From IMG/VR virus record IMGVR_UViG_3300031857_001386, positions 1-23,876 of that record: a DNA stretch of 23,876 nucleotides; one strand, 5' to 3'. Source of the DNA: a virus. This document shows positions 7,877-17,041 of the stretch, piece by piece (position 1 is the stretch's first letter; each line of letters opens with the position of its first letter). The notes under the pieces are model-generated. The model was given only the letters and a program-made list of their open reading frames with translations, had not been told where the DNA came from and searched no databases. The position numbers and the translations under genes are program-made.

Positions 7877-8794
7877 TTAGACTAAGCAGCTTTTCATGCT
7901 TTTGATCATTTGATAATAGTAATATGAGCACCTATTTGTATCTACCGTCAGATTTGTACCAAAGGGTAAAATATGCATATATGACGCTTTGTGAAACATG
8001 CCTTGATTATTATTCATTACACCGGCATTATGGAAAAAATAAAGCTCATCCCATAAACTAGATGGACACGTAGCCCAAGCAAAATCAAAGTCTTTAGGTA
8101 CCTCAACATGATGTCCAAAAAACCAAGCATTCCATAATTCGGCCCACATGCTTGCTGTCCAAGCCTGTATGCCGTTTGGATCTCCTTCTTTTTTAATGTG
8201 CTGCATTTCAGTTAATAGATTGTATAGCGATTTACTATCTTCTTCAACTTTCTTCCAGTAGTGAGATGTTAAGTTCTTCATAAGTTTTTGAGCTCCTCCA
8301 CTTCTATTCTTATTAAACTCAATTAACTTTTTTGATATACCCACTTGATTACACATTGCGTCTAAGATCTCTTCTCCCTTGCTCATGATGTAGTCATAAC
8401 CTATGTATGAGATAGTGTCTGAGAAGTACCATATGTCATCCTGAAGATATGGAGTAAAGTCCATATACTTGGTGAAAACAAAGTCAGCATCATGAAAAAA
8501 AATTGCATCGTTTATTAGATCAGGATGCTTCTTAAAGTGCTTTTCCAAAAGATGTGCTTGTATAGCTGGTGGGTAATTACAGTCACCCATTGTATCCTTA
8601 TAAAAAAAGAATCGAGCAATATCACTATAAGTCTGATATAACTTATTCCAAGATTCAGGTATCTCATCTTGATAACCAGCAACTATGTCAATGTTTTTGT
8701 AACCTAATGAAGCGAAGTTATGTATACATACCTCAATCTGCCATGCATAGTAGTCAAGCGCTGGTTGCGCTGACAACATCCTAAGTGTTTTCAT
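7877..8794 (-). CDS. glycosyltransferase-like protein
   Basis: The product is 305 aa, soluble, with no signal peptide. Features that suggest a GT-A-type glycosyltransferase are FFHDADFVF (99-107), where D102-A-D104 would be the metal and nucleotide-sugar DxD; SGGAQKLM (165-172); a Trp-rich stretch AWTASMWAELWNAW (211-224); and FFHNAG (253-258), similar to a C-terminal His found in such enzymes. The N-terminal strand and helix (LRMLSAQP...WQIEV) resemble a nucleotide-sugar binding start. Related phage proteins are familiar to me, but I cannot name a substrate. Its ATG overlaps the stop of the fiber gene (TAATG at 8792-8796), so the two are coupled. This makes the Thr-rich fiber the obvious candidate acceptor. 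That link is inference; a sugar decoration of the host surface is an alternative. Confidence 0.6.
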   Translation of the reverse strand: MKTLRMLSAQPALDYYAWQIEVCIHNFASLGYKNIDIVAGYQDEIPESWNKLYQTYSDIARFFFYKDTMGDCNYPPAIQAHLLEKHFKKHPDLINDAIFFHDADFVFTKYMDFTPYLQDDIWYFSDTISYIGYDYIMSKGEEILDAMCNQVGISKKLIEFNKNRSGGAQKLMKNLTSHYWKKVEEDSKSLYNLLTEMQHIKKEGDPNGIQAWTASMWAELWNAWFFGHHVEVPKDFDFAWATCPSSLWDELYFFHNAGVMNNNQGMFHKASYMHILPFGTNLTVDTNRCSYYYYQMIKSMKSCLV

Positions 8795-11448
8795 TAACAG
8801 GTTTTACTTGCGCCGGTCCAGTTTGATCCGTTCCACTCATACGCAACATTTGTAATTAAATTTAAATACCAACCAGCGGGCGCAGGATCTGTGCCAGCTA
8901 AGTTTGTAAAGATATAATTTCCTGGAACACCAATAGCTCCATTGACGTAATAATTATCAATATCAAGAACTGAGCAAACAGATGATTGTGAAGAAGAGTA
9001 TGACAGCGTAATCGGAGTCAATGGCGCAGCTGTCGTAGTCGTTGTCGTCGTTGTCGTAGTTGTCGTCGTTGTCGTAGTTGTCGTCGTTGTCGTAGTTGTC
9101 GTTGCTGCACACTCTGAGCAGCTACCATACGTATAAAATATAGTTCCATTGACAACACCTGGGCCTACAGACGCTGTTATTGTGCAGCAATCTCCATTAC
9201 TATCTTTTACATAATTAGGAAGCGTCAACGCGCTAAAACCTGTGTATTGCAATAATACAGCTGCACCGCCAACACATTTTGTGCCTGAGTAGTATCTAAC
9301 AGGAATAGTTGTTGTAGTTGTAGTTGTGGTTACCCCAGAGCATGCAGATATATTAAGTATTTGACCTGTATTTGCAATAAGACATGCGTAAGTAATTCCT
9401 GATTTTCTAACTAGATACCACAGGAAACCTCCATTAAATAATGTTGTAGCGCCTGCATTAGTGTAAACAAAACTGTTTACTGCAAATGTACCTGTGTGAT
9501 AGTAGGTTATATATGTAGGCGTTTCTAGGCATGCCGATCTAGCTGTTGTAAATCCACTTGTATCAATATCAAAACCAGTTACAGGAGTTGCTGTTGTGGT
9601 TGTCGTAGTACTTGTAGTTGTTGTAGTTCCTGTGCATGCTGTACAATCTGCATATATAACGACAGGCGTTAGCATATTGTAATATGGTGATGATGCTGTA
9701 GCTACTGAAGATATCCTCCAGCAGTTTCCATCAGTTGTTTTAACTATATTTCCGGTCACAATAACAGCCGCGGTAGTATCTCTTAATACGACAGATACTG
9801 ATGGATCTGAACATGAATCTGCATTATAATAATTACCAGCAGGAAGTGTCGTTGTAGTTGTAGTTGTAGTTGTCGTTGTGGTTCCAGCACATGTGCTTTC
9901 ACCTATAACTGTACCATCCTCATCTATTTGTATTGTATAGTCTGAGTCATTTATATAATACCACTTACCGCCACCCATGAATGGTTTTAGTGCTTCAGGA
10001 TCGTAGAAAATTGTATCTGTAGTATTTGGGATATATCCATTACCATTAAAATACATTAATGTGAATGTAGGTATAACCAAACAAGCGTCACTTCCAGATT
10101 CTTTAAATTGCTCCACATCAATTAAGAATGGTTTAAGGTCTCCAGGATTAGTAACGTTAACAGGTATTACAGCAGCAGATGATATTCCAAAGCAGTTTGT
10201 TGCTCTTAGTGTAATTGAGTAGTTCCCAGCCGGACAGTTATTAAAGTATATAATACCGTCTGAAAAAACAGCCTCATTTGGTAATGTACTTGCTAGAATA
10301 CTCCAAGATGTTGGGTTGTTTACAACTTCTATTATTACATTTTCTACTGTATTTGTATCAACATTTATAGGGTCTGCAATAATAAAAGGAACGGCAAATT
10401 CAGAACATCTGCAACTTTGTTTTGAAGTAACATCACCTGTAGATCCTACGGTTATGTAACTTAAGTTTGATATAGGAGGAGTAACACATAGAATTGTGTT
10501 TATAAGGTGAAGATAATCATCTCCAACATATACACTTGATCCGTCTGAAGAAGTAAATAGTTGGTCGCCAACACTTGGTAATACATCTGTTCCATTATGG
10601 TATAGAGAAAAATCAGGACACTGACTACAAACATCTGATGGTATTCCAGCTGCTCTATCAAAGTAAAATTGTGTTAAGTATGGACTAATTTTATTTACAA
10701 TCCATGTTGATCCACTGAATGGCGATGATACAATTAAATTAGCTTCTCCGGTTGGCAAATTTTTATAAAACTCAATAACACCTGTTCCATTATCAATAAG
10801 CCCTGTATATGGAGCTATTAATCCAATTTCATCTTCAGGAACACCTGCTGCTATTAATGCGCTATAATTAGATGATGAATTAATCCCAACATACTTTGTA
10901 TCAGCTACAATCTCACCATTCCATTCAACTTGGTATCTTGTAGGTTGATCAGGGTCAATGGTATTAAAACTAATACCAGCTCTCCCGATATTAGCTCCAT
11001 AATTCATTTCAATTGATCGACTTTCAGTTACACCTTTATAAGAGGCAACTGTATTCATTTTATCCTCATAATCCCATAATAAGTACACATACTCATAGTT
11101 GTTTGGATTAGAGAATACAAACTGACCTGTGAATACACCGCCTGATAAAACAACAGGTATTTCAGTAGCAAGGCTAAGTATTGTTGACTTGTCATCGGCA
11201 GTATAGGCAACATTAGATACTAAATAGTAAAGCTTATTATTTAGTGTCGGGGCAAGTTGTCTGTAATCAGCTAATGCATCACCAGCAACAACAGTTACGG
11301 TAGATCCATTATAAGGAACATATCCAACACCACCAATACCTGTAGATGAATCAAACAAAGCAATTGCACTTCCACTTAATACCACATTATCAATGGTATA
11401 TGTTGAGCTACCTGTGTAGCTAAAAGATTGTTTAGTTTTTGAACTCAT
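8794..11448 (-). CDS. modular tail fiber / receptor-binding protein with poly-Thr linkers
   Basis: The product is 884 aa. The N-terminal 430 residues are beta-rich (Gly, Ser, Asn, Tyr) and include an Ig-like stretch near 380-430. From about 448 to the C-terminus, modules of roughly 70-90 residues are joined by threonine runs: 12 Thr (523-534), 5 Thr-Ser-6 Thr (608-619), 8 Thr (707-714) and 24 Thr (783-806). Two module kinds alternate. Type A (535-607, 715-782) has YY....C, VK...G(N/D)C and C..C. Type B (about 448-522, 620-706, 807-884) has an early Cys, a GG..WY or GWY core and a final C. No enzyme motif or signal peptide is seen. This is the layout of a mucin-like stalk with binding heads. 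It overlaps the muzzle gene by 17 bases and is coupled to a glycosyltransferase-like gene. Confidence 0.75.
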   Translation of the reverse strand: MSSKTKQSFSYTGSSTYTIDNVVLSGSAIALFDSSTGIGGVGYVPYNGSTVTVVAGDALADYRQLAPTLNNKLYYLVSNVAYTADDKSTILSLATEIPVVLSGGVFTGQFVFSNPNNYEYVYLLWDYEDKMNTVASYKGVTESRSIEMNYGANIGRAGISFNTIDPDQPTRYQVEWNGEIVADTKYVGINSSSNYSALIAAGVPEDEIGLIAPYTGLIDNGTGVIEFYKNLPTGEANLIVSSPFSGSTWIVNKISPYLTQFYFDRAAGIPSDVCSQCPDFSLYHNGTDVLPSVGDQLFTSSDGSSVYVGDDYLHLINTILCVTPPISNLSYITVGSTGDVTSKQSCRCSEFAVPFIIADPINVDTNTVENVIIEVVNNPTSWSILASTLPNEAVFSDGIIYFNNCPAGNYSITLRATNCFGISSAAVIPVNVTNPGDLKPFLIDVEQFKESGSDACLVIPTFTLMYFNGNGYIPNTTDTIFYDPEALKPFMGGGKWYYINDSDYTIQIDEDGTVIGESTCAGTTTTTTTTTTTTLPAGNYYNADSCSDPSVSVVLRDTTAAVIVTGNIVKTTDGNCWRISSVATASSPYYNMLTPVVIYADCTACTGTTTTTSTTTTTTATPVTGFDIDTSGFTTARSACLETPTYITYYHTGTFAVNSFVYTNAGATTLFNGGFLWYLVRKSGITYACLIANTGQILNISACSGVTTTTTTTTIPVRYYSGTKCVGGAAVLLQYTGFSALTLPNYVKDSNGDCCTITASVGPGVVNGTIFYTYGSCSECAATTTTTTTTTTTTTTTTTTTTTTTTAAPLTPITLSYSSSQSSVCSVLDIDNYYVNGAIGVPGNYIFTNLAGTDPAPAGWYLNLITNVAYEWNGSNWTGASKTC
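9031..9102 (-). repeat. poly-threonine tract with 18-base tandem repeat
   Basis: Twenty-four consecutive Thr codons (ACA, ACG, ACT mixed). Within them 9043-9096 is three perfect copies of an 18-base unit, read on the plus strand as tgt cgt cgt tgt cgt agt, followed by a partial copy. Because the unit is six codons, gain or loss of a copy leaves the fiber in frame and only changes linker length. Confidence 0.9.
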
Positions 11449-14400
11449 CTTTACCTAACGTTATAATATTGAAATCTGTTCTAGGTCCACGCCCTTGTAT
11501 TAGAGTGTAATCTATTGATGTATTACAATAAGTGACTCTAAATATTACACTCCTTTGCGTACCCGTAGTATTGTTTTGAATTCTAGCATATATGTCTTGA
11601 GAACCTACACCTGATTGACAATACGGAGGTAATTCAACCCAATTAGTTCCAAATCCATTATTAATTACAGCAATAGACCAACTTGTAGTTCCAGATAAAG
11701 CAAATAAATATTCAAGTTCCCCAGCTGTATTATATGGAAAACTACCTGCCGTTGGATTAATTGTTATATCACAAGGCGTATTTCTTCTAGATGTGGAGGC
11801 AAATACATAGTTTTGATTATATGGATCATAAGCTCCAAGTTTTGCCATATTAGGCGTGCTAATCATTAGATCTCTAAAGTAATCAGACATACCCATTCTA
11901 GATATCTCCATTACTTGATCACCATACATTTCAAGTACTGCCCCTCTTCTTGCATCAGAGAAATACATTTTATTCCCCCAAGTAGCAAAGCTTTCTGGAT
12001 TTGATGATATACCAAATTCATAAGGTAATGCAATCTGTGTTCCAAGTACTTCAGGCACTGATGCAACTGATCCACCGCCAACAGCATCAACTAATAAATT
12101 CTTACCATATAAAACTGATGTAATCTTATCTTGATGCAATACAATTAAGTCAGTAGTTCTAGCATATAGTTTCTGAACTGAACCAAAGTTCTTATCTAGG
12201 TTTTTAAAATTTGCTGTAGATAAATTAAACTCATTGAGTCTATTTATTGATGAATCCCATCTATATAGACCACTATAAGTAAGTGATGCTTCTTTTACTT
12301 GTTGTTCATAATCCTCAATAACACCACTAGCTCTTAAACTATACTTTAACCATGGTTGATTAAATCCATCAAGAATCCTGTTAGACTCTACACCATTACC
12401 ATAGCAATAAGCATTATAGTCTGAGTTTTTATTATTGGTGTTATTTAAGACAATGACTGCACCATTTAGTGAACTAGTTTGGTTTTTGTCAAAGCTATTG
12501 TCTGAAACTCCTCCAGGTATATTTGCAGTTGCAGCTGCATAATCAATTTCTATAGAATATCTATTAGGAACACTGACAACATTATAAAAACCAGCAGGTA
12601 TGTTTGTAGCTGTCACATAAACTGATTGACCGTCTTGAAAATAATGTGGCAGTCTTTGTGGATCCTGCACTAAATAAACATTGCTTCCATTTGCAACACA
12701 TTGATCATAACTCCATAACGCTATGTGGTTGCCATTAACAATCGGATATGTTCTACTCATTTCATAGTAGATGTCCACATCGTCATTTGCAGGCACAGTT
12801 TCAGCAGTAAGTTTAGATCCTGGAGGCGTTTGAGTTATTTTCAATTGAACAGATATTTCATTTCTGCTAGATCCTTGATTTAATCCAAATCCTCTTACCA
12901 ACATCCATTTTTCAGAACTAGCAGGATCGACTTCAATAACATTACTAGTAAATCCAAATGTGCTATATGATTGAGTTACATCAATAGCATTTCTAAATGT
13001 AACGGCAGCAGCATGTATATCTGTTCCATTTTGATTGTATTGTATAAATGACTGATATGCTCCAGATTGCCAAAACCATTCCTCAATATCTGCATAATCT
13101 TTATCTGATACCCAAGACATAGAAGTAGCATTTTGGCCAGGTGCATTTATAGCTGCACCGTCATTTAATATATCGATTGAAATATTTGCACCTGCATATA
13201 TTGCTCCTGGTCCTTTTATAGCAGCATGGCCACCATATACTTGAGGATCATAAGATGCTAAATAAGGAGTATTTGGTTTAGGTAAGCCATATCCTCCATT
13301 AGGTTGTAATGGTGTTCCTTGGAATTGAGTTCCACTTCTAACATTTATAACCCATTTATCTCCATTTGTATATCCACTTGAAGAGTCAAAATTAAAAACC
13401 AATGTGGTATCGCCGGATGTTAATGTTATAGGTGATGTGCTAATTGGTAAGTTAGCTATCCACCAAGATTGAGCTACATCTGTGGTCCATCTAAATGTAG
13501 TTGAGTTAAGTATTTCTATAGAAATCCTAACATCGTCTAATGAACTAGAAGACGATTGGCTTACAGATATTCCTGGGCCCGTATTCGGTGTTCCATTAAT
13601 AGAATAATATATAGGAGCGGAAATATAGAAAATATTGTTTTGTGCAACAGCAGGTGTTTGAGTTCCTGATGAATTGTTATCAGGACCTCTTCCACTTCCT
13701 AAATATGAATAAGTGTTTTGAGTAGGTATGTCTAAAAAAGTATCTATATAATCAGCTTTAATCTTAAAATATAACCCTTCTAAGGCTCCAGGTATATTAT
13801 TAAAACCGGATTGCTTATACTCAAGCTCAAGTACTTTGAATTTTTTATTTGAGTTTGTTGGGGATCCGTTTGCTGACTTAAATATTATATATCCATTAAC
13901 CTTTATCTTATCTCTATCAGCTTCGTTAATTAAAAAATATCTATATAAATTATCCTTTAAAAAAGTAACAGGAAACAAATTATAATACTCTCCTTTAGAC
14001 TGCTTAACAAATAATCTGTACCCAGTAGCCCATACAGGAGCCTCATTCTTTATATTAACAACCAAAGAATTTGCAGTACTTGAGTTATCTGGAGATATAT
14101 ATACTGAGTTAGACTGATTATTGCCTGGAGTTGAACTAGTAGATGCCCCATCAACAGATGTTAATATAGTAGTCATTCGACCATAATCATCTAAATAGGC
14201 GATACCAATCTCATAATCTCGATCGCTTCTCCATGTTTGTTTTGGTAGTGATGTGATGGGCTCTGAAATATAATCTACAGTATAATTAACATCTATAAAA
14301 TCATTTGTACTGTATCCTATTAAATCTCTGAATTGAGTGTAATTACCCATAACTAATCTACTCCCAATGATATCTTGAGCTAAAGCTTTAAGAGGCACGT

Positions 14401-15385
14401 TGTCAAATAATCTAGTTACTTGATCTGAAGGAAGAGCTGCGTATGTTTTATTATTCATAAAGAAGAAACTATACGTAGAATTATCTTGTATACCTATTTC
14501 TTCCTTATTTAACGTCTCAACAATTTTTACATTAAGAGTTCTAGACTCCCAAACTAATAATTGAATTTCCTTAACAAACTCATTTCCAGTTTCAAATGTA
14601 ACTTCAACCTGATTAAATTCATTAAGCATGCCTTTATTTTCACCTGTCTCTATATCAATATTCAAGAATTTTGGATTGAATGCTGTAGATGAAAATGGAG
14701 ACATTGATGAGTACTCATTATCTAAGTACTTATATCGATAGCTGAAATAAACAAACTTGTCCTCAATATTATTTGGGTCTAATGTTGTAGACTGAAGTGT
14801 GCTTAATGATATAAAAGGCGAGTTAAGTGGTGGAGCGACAATTAGATTAATATCGTCGTCAATTCTAGTATCATTAACGCTATATGTCTTGCATCTATTA
14901 ATATTAATCTTTCTAGGTGGGTTTAAGTTGTCATTCCAAATAAGAAAACCACCACCCATACCGTCAGTAATGTAGTTAACACCAGTAATTAGATAATTAG
15001 CGTCAAAATTCAATCTAACATTATTTGAGTTTGGTATTTGACATCCAAGTACTAACAATGATGCATTAGTAATCTCATTGTATTCAAATATACCCTCAAA
15101 GTTATCAGCCTTTACAAACCAATATAATAAGTTTGATGGCTCATATGCTAATGCTCCTATAGTAACCGCATTTACTGCCGCAGGGATCTGGTAACTAGCA
15201 AGTATGTTATTTATGTTTGTTGTTAATGTGTTACCAAGGGAATTCTGAACAGCACCAATATTTGATCCTTCTGATGTGTCAATAGTTATATTTACCGCAT
15301 CACGGTATTCTCCATCAGGAACTAACCTCTCATCGAGGTCTTTGTTCATTCTCCCGGCAAGAAATGTTCTTTGTAGGTCAGCCAT
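11432..15385 (-). CDS. tail muzzle / stabilization protein with C-terminal BACON-like domain
   Basis: The product is 1317 aa. The N-terminus carries MNKDLDERL..GEYRDAVNI (13-33) and SEGSNIGAVQN (39-49), the hallmark of the large tail stabilization (muzzle) proteins of crAss-like and similar podoviruses. Below the portal this protein forms the outer tail tube. The body is beta-rich with many Asn, Ser and Tyr residues. At 1184-1196 a strand GAYDPYNQNYVFA is followed not by the expected GWTS domain but by about 95 residues (1205-1298) resembling a BACON domain: SFPYNTAG, TTSWSI, TNWVELPP, an NNTTGTQR turn, and a final strand ending in Q. The missing GWTS domain is in the gene at 7088-7858. The ATG lies 2 bases after the upstream stop, and the stop overlaps the fiber gene by 17 bases. 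The family call is strong; the domain split is inferred. Confidence 0.85.
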   Translation of the reverse strand: MADLQRTFLAGRMNKDLDERLVPDGEYRDAVNITIDTSEGSNIGAVQNSLGNTLTTNINNILASYQIPAAVNAVTIGALAYEPSNLLYWFVKADNFEGIFEYNEITNASLLVLGCQIPNSNNVRLNFDANYLITGVNYITDGMGGGFLIWNDNLNPPRKININRCKTYSVNDTRIDDDINLIVAPPLNSPFISLSTLQSTTLDPNNIEDKFVYFSYRYKYLDNEYSSMSPFSSTAFNPKFLNIDIETGENKGMLNEFNQVEVTFETGNEFVKEIQLLVWESRTLNVKIVETLNKEEIGIQDNSTYSFFFMNNKTYAALPSDQVTRLFDNVPLKALAQDIIGSRLVMGNYTQFRDLIGYSTNDFIDVNYTVDYISEPITSLPKQTWRSDRDYEIGIAYLDDYGRMTTILTSVDGASTSSTPGNNQSNSVYISPDNSSTANSLVVNIKNEAPVWATGYRLFVKQSKGEYYNLFPVTFLKDNLYRYFLINEADRDKIKVNGYIIFKSANGSPTNSNKKFKVLELEYKQSGFNNIPGALEGLYFKIKADYIDTFLDIPTQNTYSYLGSGRGPDNNSSGTQTPAVAQNNIFYISAPIYYSINGTPNTGPGISVSQSSSSSLDDVRISIEILNSTTFRWTTDVAQSWWIANLPISTSPITLTSGDTTLVFNFDSSSGYTNGDKWVINVRSGTQFQGTPLQPNGGYGLPKPNTPYLASYDPQVYGGHAAIKGPGAIYAGANISIDILNDGAAINAPGQNATSMSWVSDKDYADIEEWFWQSGAYQSFIQYNQNGTDIHAAAVTFRNAIDVTQSYSTFGFTSNVIEVDPASSEKWMLVRGFGLNQGSSRNEISVQLKITQTPPGSKLTAETVPANDDVDIYYEMSRTYPIVNGNHIALWSYDQCVANGSNVYLVQDPQRLPHYFQDGQSVYVTATNIPAGFYNVVSVPNRYSIEIDYAAATANIPGGVSDNSFDKNQTSSLNGAVIVLNNTNNKNSDYNAYCYGNGVESNRILDGFNQPWLKYSLRASGVIEDYEQQVKEASLTYSGLYRWDSSINRLNEFNLSTANFKNLDKNFGSVQKLYARTTDLIVLHQDKITSVLYGKNLLVDAVGGGSVASVPEVLGTQIALPYEFGISSNPESFATWGNKMYFSDARRGAVLEMYGDQVMEISRMGMSDYFRDLMISTPNMAKLGAYDPYNQNYVFASTSRRNTPCDITINPTAGSFPYNTAGELEYLFALSGTTSWSIAVINNGFGTNWVELPPYCQSGVGSQDIYARIQNNTTGTQRSVIFRVTYCNTSIDYTLIQGRGPRTDFNIITLGKDEFKN

Positions 15386-15387
15386 AA

Positions 15388-16296
15388 TTACTTAATCCAT
15401 TTATCCTTGCCTCTCATTGCCATCAACAATCGGCCTGGGTGCATGTTGCTCAATCTGATTTTGGTATTTCTAAGGGCAGCTGTTTTATCCTTCTTAACCC
15501 TATTAATAATGTATTCTTGAACACCGAACTTATTGTTAAGTAAGGCATATTTTAAATAAGCATAAATATATTCTTCTGCTAATTTATTGATAGAGATAGC
15601 GCTTGTGTCGCCGTTCTCCATTCCATCAGATATATATTCAAGTACAATGTAAGAGTTCTCTACACCTGATGTGAAATCAATCACACCGGCTGCTTTATTG
15701 ATATAGTACTTAGGATTAATATTTGCATCTGCTGTATTTAAACCAAAGTTTTGTGCAATTGGATACCCAAAATACCATTCCCCGTCATACTCCCAACCCC
15801 ATTGGTTATAGTATGGACCAGGGCCAACATAAAGTTTATTCTCCTGTCGTAAGATATCTAATCTTGACTCGCCAATAACTACCTCTCCATTCGAGTCAAA
15901 TATAATCTGACCGTTGTTGTCTTGTAAGTATGCAGTTGCTGTTATGCTCTGTCTTGCCTCAGTAAGTGGATATAAAACACCATTTCTAAGCATTGATATT
16001 CTCACATAATTTACATAGTCAGGTGGTAATATCAACTTAAGTTGGTCCCCTAATTCAAATTCAAGTACTTTAATATTTCTAAGTGCATCATAATTAAGCT
16101 CTTGTATAGCTCTTTTCGCATGAAATAAAATAGTATATCTGTCGACATTATTAATCAACTTATCATTGCCAACATAGTTTAATATAAAGTTATTGACCAT
16201 ATAGTCAAGACTAACATATTGGTATGATCCCCAATTTTCATCTTCAGGGACATTACCATTGTTGGTATAGTACTGATAGTTAGTTATATATGCCAT
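15388..16296 (-). CDS. head-tail connector (ring) protein
   Basis: The product is 302 aa. The N-terminal 60 residues are Tyr/Asn-rich with NWGSYQYVSLDYMVNNFI, then a helix with HAKRAIQELNYDALR (about 64-78), then LKLILPPDYVNYVRI. This pattern is one I know from connector proteins between portal and tail in Bacteroidota podoviruses (ring proteins of crAss-like phages). A small loop near 125-145 (NNGQIIFDSNGEVVIGES) looks inserted. The C-terminus is helical and basic (NRVKKDKTAALR, HPGRLLMAMRGK), suited to packing at the tail entry. Its ATG overlaps the upstream stop (TAATG at 16294-16298), and its stop is 2 bases from the muzzle start, so it belongs to one coupled connector-tail operon. The exact ring position cannot be told by eye. 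Confidence 0.7.
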   Translation of the reverse strand: MAYITNYQYYTNNGNVPEDENWGSYQYVSLDYMVNNFILNYVGNDKLINNVDRYTILFHAKRAIQELNYDALRNIKVLEFELGDQLKLILPPDYVNYVRISMLRNGVLYPLTEARQSITATAYLQDNNGQIIFDSNGEVVIGESRLDILRQENKLYVGPGPYYNQWGWEYDGEWYFGYPIAQNFGLNTADANINPKYYINKAAGVIDFTSGVENSYIVLEYISDGMENGDTSAISINKLAEEYIYAYLKYALLNNKFGVQEYIINRVKKDKTAALRNTKIRLSNMHPGRLLMAMRGKDKWIK

Positions 16297-17015
16297 TATT
16301 GTTTCTGTTGAATGTCTTGTACTTCTTCAGCTTTAGCTGCTGACACAACTTCTTGTTCTCTAATTGATATACCAGCGTACTCTAGTATCTTAATAACTAG
16401 ATTGGCAAAATCATCTAACGGAAGTTCAAAGTCTTGATAGTTAGGATCTGATGGATTAAAGAATGGATCGCCTGATAACGTTTCTTGATATGTCCACACA
16501 GGATCTTTTGGATACCTTATATATTGTATAGTTACATTAGATGTAATGGTTGTAGGATAAACCAATAAACCGTTTTGATCCATTGTATATACAGGGTATT
16601 TAGTAGTTGGTGCTGTAAGATTTGAGTTAACCAAATTCAATATCTTTCTGTGGCTAACTTTCTCAATTTCAGTAGAATTATTGTAAACAAGTTTCTCCAA
16701 GAAGAAATAGTTTTCAATACCAGTTGATGGATCTACCGGGAAATTAAACTTACTGGTAGCAATATTATATGTTGCCGATGTAAATACAGAAAAAGTATCA
16801 ATTACTTCACCTATGTTTTTTGGTATATCAGTGTATCCCTCTCCATGCATTCTAGCATTTTGCTTATTGATTGCATTGCTGTAATTGTATACATACTGCC
16901 CGAAAATCTCAAGCTGTGCTTGCTTTGCAAACAAGTTAAACTCGAATGGCGTAATAAAGCCACGGTTGTCTTTGCTAATTATTGATAGGACGGTATTTCG
17001 AACGTCATTGATCAT
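16296..17015 (-). CDS. head-tail connector (ring/adaptor) protein
   Basis: The start chosen is the ATG at 17015, giving 239 aa beginning MINDVRNTVLSIISK, the form such proteins usually have. A TTG at 17033 would add six residues, but it lies inside a TAnnTTTG promoter-like box and is less likely. The N-terminal part is helical (FNLFAKQAQLEIFGQYV) and the middle is beta-rich with VYTMDQNGLLVYP and IQYIRYPKDP. The C-terminus is an acidic helix ending in Gln/Lys residues. The order after the capsid genes and before a second connector and the muzzle fits a portal-proximal adaptor or ring protein. The stop overlaps the next ATG as TAATG. It is the first gene after the terminator at 17042-17073 and so opens a new transcription unit. 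Confidence 0.7.
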   Translation of the reverse strand: MINDVRNTVLSIISKDNRGFITPFEFNLFAKQAQLEIFGQYVYNYSNAINKQNARMHGEGYTDIPKNIGEVIDTFSVFTSATYNIATSKFNFPVDPSTGIENYFFLEKLVYNNSTEIEKVSHRKILNLVNSNLTAPTTKYPVYTMDQNGLLVYPTTITSNVTIQYIRYPKDPVWTYQETLSGDPFFNPSDPNYQDFELPLDDFANLVIKILEYAGISIREQEVVSAAKAEEVQDIQQKQ

Positions 17016-17030
17016 CTGACTGCTTTTGTA

Positions 17031-17038
17031 CAAAGATA
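17031..17038 (-). promoter_or_regulatory. TAnnTTTG box opening the connector-tail operon
   Basis: On the minus strand this reads TATCTTTG, placed just after the U-tract of the terminator at 17042-17073 and 15 bases before the ATG at 17015. A promoter immediately behind a terminator makes sense, since the following ten genes have to be transcribed. The expected -33 region falls in the terminator stem and shows no TTG. Confidence 0.5.
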
Positions 17039-17041
17039 AAT

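Noticed and set aside
9031-9102. CRISPR-like or mobile-element repeat
   Set aside because: The repeat is in frame, encodes only threonine, has no spacers and no flanking duplications.
8794-10110. Diversity-generating retroelement acting on the fiber
   Set aside because: No reverse transcriptase gene and no template/variable repeat pair is visible; the repeats are divergent protein modules and Thr codons only.
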